Position numbers and translations under genes: made by a program. A stretch of 5,882 bases of DNA from Desulfobacterales bacterium (GTDB taxonomy: Bacteria; Desulfobacterota; Desulfobacteria; Desulfobacterales; Desulfobacteraceae), in contig JAKSBM010000522.1 in the NCBI GenBank assembly GCA_022361135.1, positions 1 through 5,882 of the forward strand, read 5' to 3'. The notes under the pieces were generated by a model that saw only the letters and a list, made by a program, of their open reading frames with translations, was not told where the DNA came from and made no database searches. Below are positions 5,419 to 5,882 of the stretch, piece after piece (position 1 is the first letter of the stretch; each line of letters starts with the position of its first letter).

Positions 5419-5882
5419 ATGGCAACCACCCAGACAACACCCCCCATGGACAGCCCCCGGCACCGGGAAATGGCCCGGGCCCTGGCCCGGATCCTTAACA
5501 AGGATCAATACACCGATGCCGCCCTCATGCGGCGCATGTACGCCTTTGATGCCTCCCCCTTTATCCATTCCCCGGAATGGGTCCTCTTCCCGAAAACCTC
5601 CCGGGAGGTGGCCGACATCCTGAAGTTTGCCCACGACTTTGACACCACGGTCACCCCGCGGGGGGCGGGAACCGGTCTTTCCGGCGGCTCCGTGGCCCTG
5701 GACAACGGCCTATGCCTCTGCACCAGCCGCATGAATGACATCCTGGCGGTGGATCCGGTGAGCCGCACCGCCCTGGTCCAACCCGGGGTGATCAACCTGG
5801 ATCTCCAAGCCGCCCTGGCCCCCCACGGTCTCTTCTTTCCCCCGGACCCGGGGAGCCAGAAGGTGGCCACCATCGGAGGCAA
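5419..5882 (+). CDS. FAD-linked 2-hydroxyacid dehydrogenase, GlcD/D-lactate dehydrogenase type, 3'-truncated by the window edge
   Basis: Only the first 154 codons are present and the frame stays open to the last base. This part is the N-terminal PCMH-type FAD-binding domain. It has the entry VLFPKTSREVADILKFA (55-71), the pyrophosphate-binding PRGAGTGLSGGS (80-91), the strand MNDILAVDP (105-113), the QPGV turn (121-124) and FPPDPGSQKVATIGG (140-154). Members oxidise glycolate, D-lactate or other 2-hydroxyacids to 2-oxoacids and pass electrons to an Fe-S partner, the quinone pool or an electron-transfer flavoprotein. The full family length is about 460-480 residues, or over 900 when an Fe-S domain is fused; which applies cannot be seen. 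The ATG at 5419 is 5 nt after the previous stop with no clear ribosome binding site, so coupled translation is likely. ATGs at 5446 and 5470 are in-frame alternatives, also without a good site, and homology only becomes clear from about residue 40. The exact substrate is unknown. Confidence 0.88.
   Translation, partial: MATTQTTPPMDSPRHREMARALARILNKDQYTDAALMRRMYAFDASPFIHSPEWVLFPKTSREVADILKFAHDFDTTVTPRGAGTGLSGGSVALDNGLCLCTSRMNDILAVDPVSRTALVQPGVINLDLQAALAPHGLFFPPDPGSQKVATIGG

Noticed and set aside
1..5882. CRISPR array, tRNA or rRNA genes, insertion sequence, toxin-antitoxin or phage defence genes
   Set aside because: No regularly spaced direct repeats, no cloverleaf-like stretches, no transposase motifs and no unassigned coding region large enough to hide such a system were seen. 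Nearly all sequence is accounted for by five genes and short structured gaps.

Overview
The window is a piece of bacterial chromosome, about 58-60% G+C by eye in its genes, with an A+T-rich gap at about 654-821. Every supported gene is on the + strand. From left to right it holds the 3' part of panB (pantothenate synthesis, housekeeping), an A+T-rich promoter and leader region, a complete three-gene TRAP transporter (dctP, dctQ, dctM), a complete altronate/galactarate dehydratase-family gene (UxaA type), and the first 154 codons of an FAD-linked 2-hydroxyacid dehydrogenase of the GlcD type that runs off the right edge. The separate small and large TRAP membrane subunits, the gene content and the C-ending codon preference are compatible with a Gram-negative anaerobe such as a sulfate-reducing Desulfobacterota. 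That assignment is an inference from style, not from a marker gene.

The panB fragment belongs to a different pathway and probably to a separate transcription unit. A sigma70-like promoter (TTGACA, 17 bp, TATTAG) lies directly after it. The roughly 110-nt leader downstream carries a G+C-rich stem-loop and a possible helix over the dctP ribosome binding site.

The genes from dctP to the right edge look like one catabolic unit. The periplasmic protein DctP would capture an organic acid, and DctQ and DctM would bring it in with sodium. The UxaA-type enzyme would eliminate water, or another leaving group, from a hydroxyacid. The GlcD-type flavoprotein would oxidise a 2-hydroxyacid to a 2-oxoacid. 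Spacing is tight where stoichiometric coupling is expected: dctQ and dctM overlap by 8 nt, and the last two genes are 5 nt apart. It is loose, and filled with stem-loops, after dctP (187 nt) and after dctM (108 nt). Neither intergenic structure is followed by a T-tract, so they look more like mRNA processing or stability elements, or weak attenuators, than full terminators.

No RNA gene, mobile element, CRISPR array or integration site was seen. The most interesting open question is the substrate: the mix of TRAP transporter, UxaA-type lyase and flavin hydroxyacid dehydrogenase is not the standard hexuronate operon, because no uxaB, uxaC, kdgK or kdgA is present in the window.
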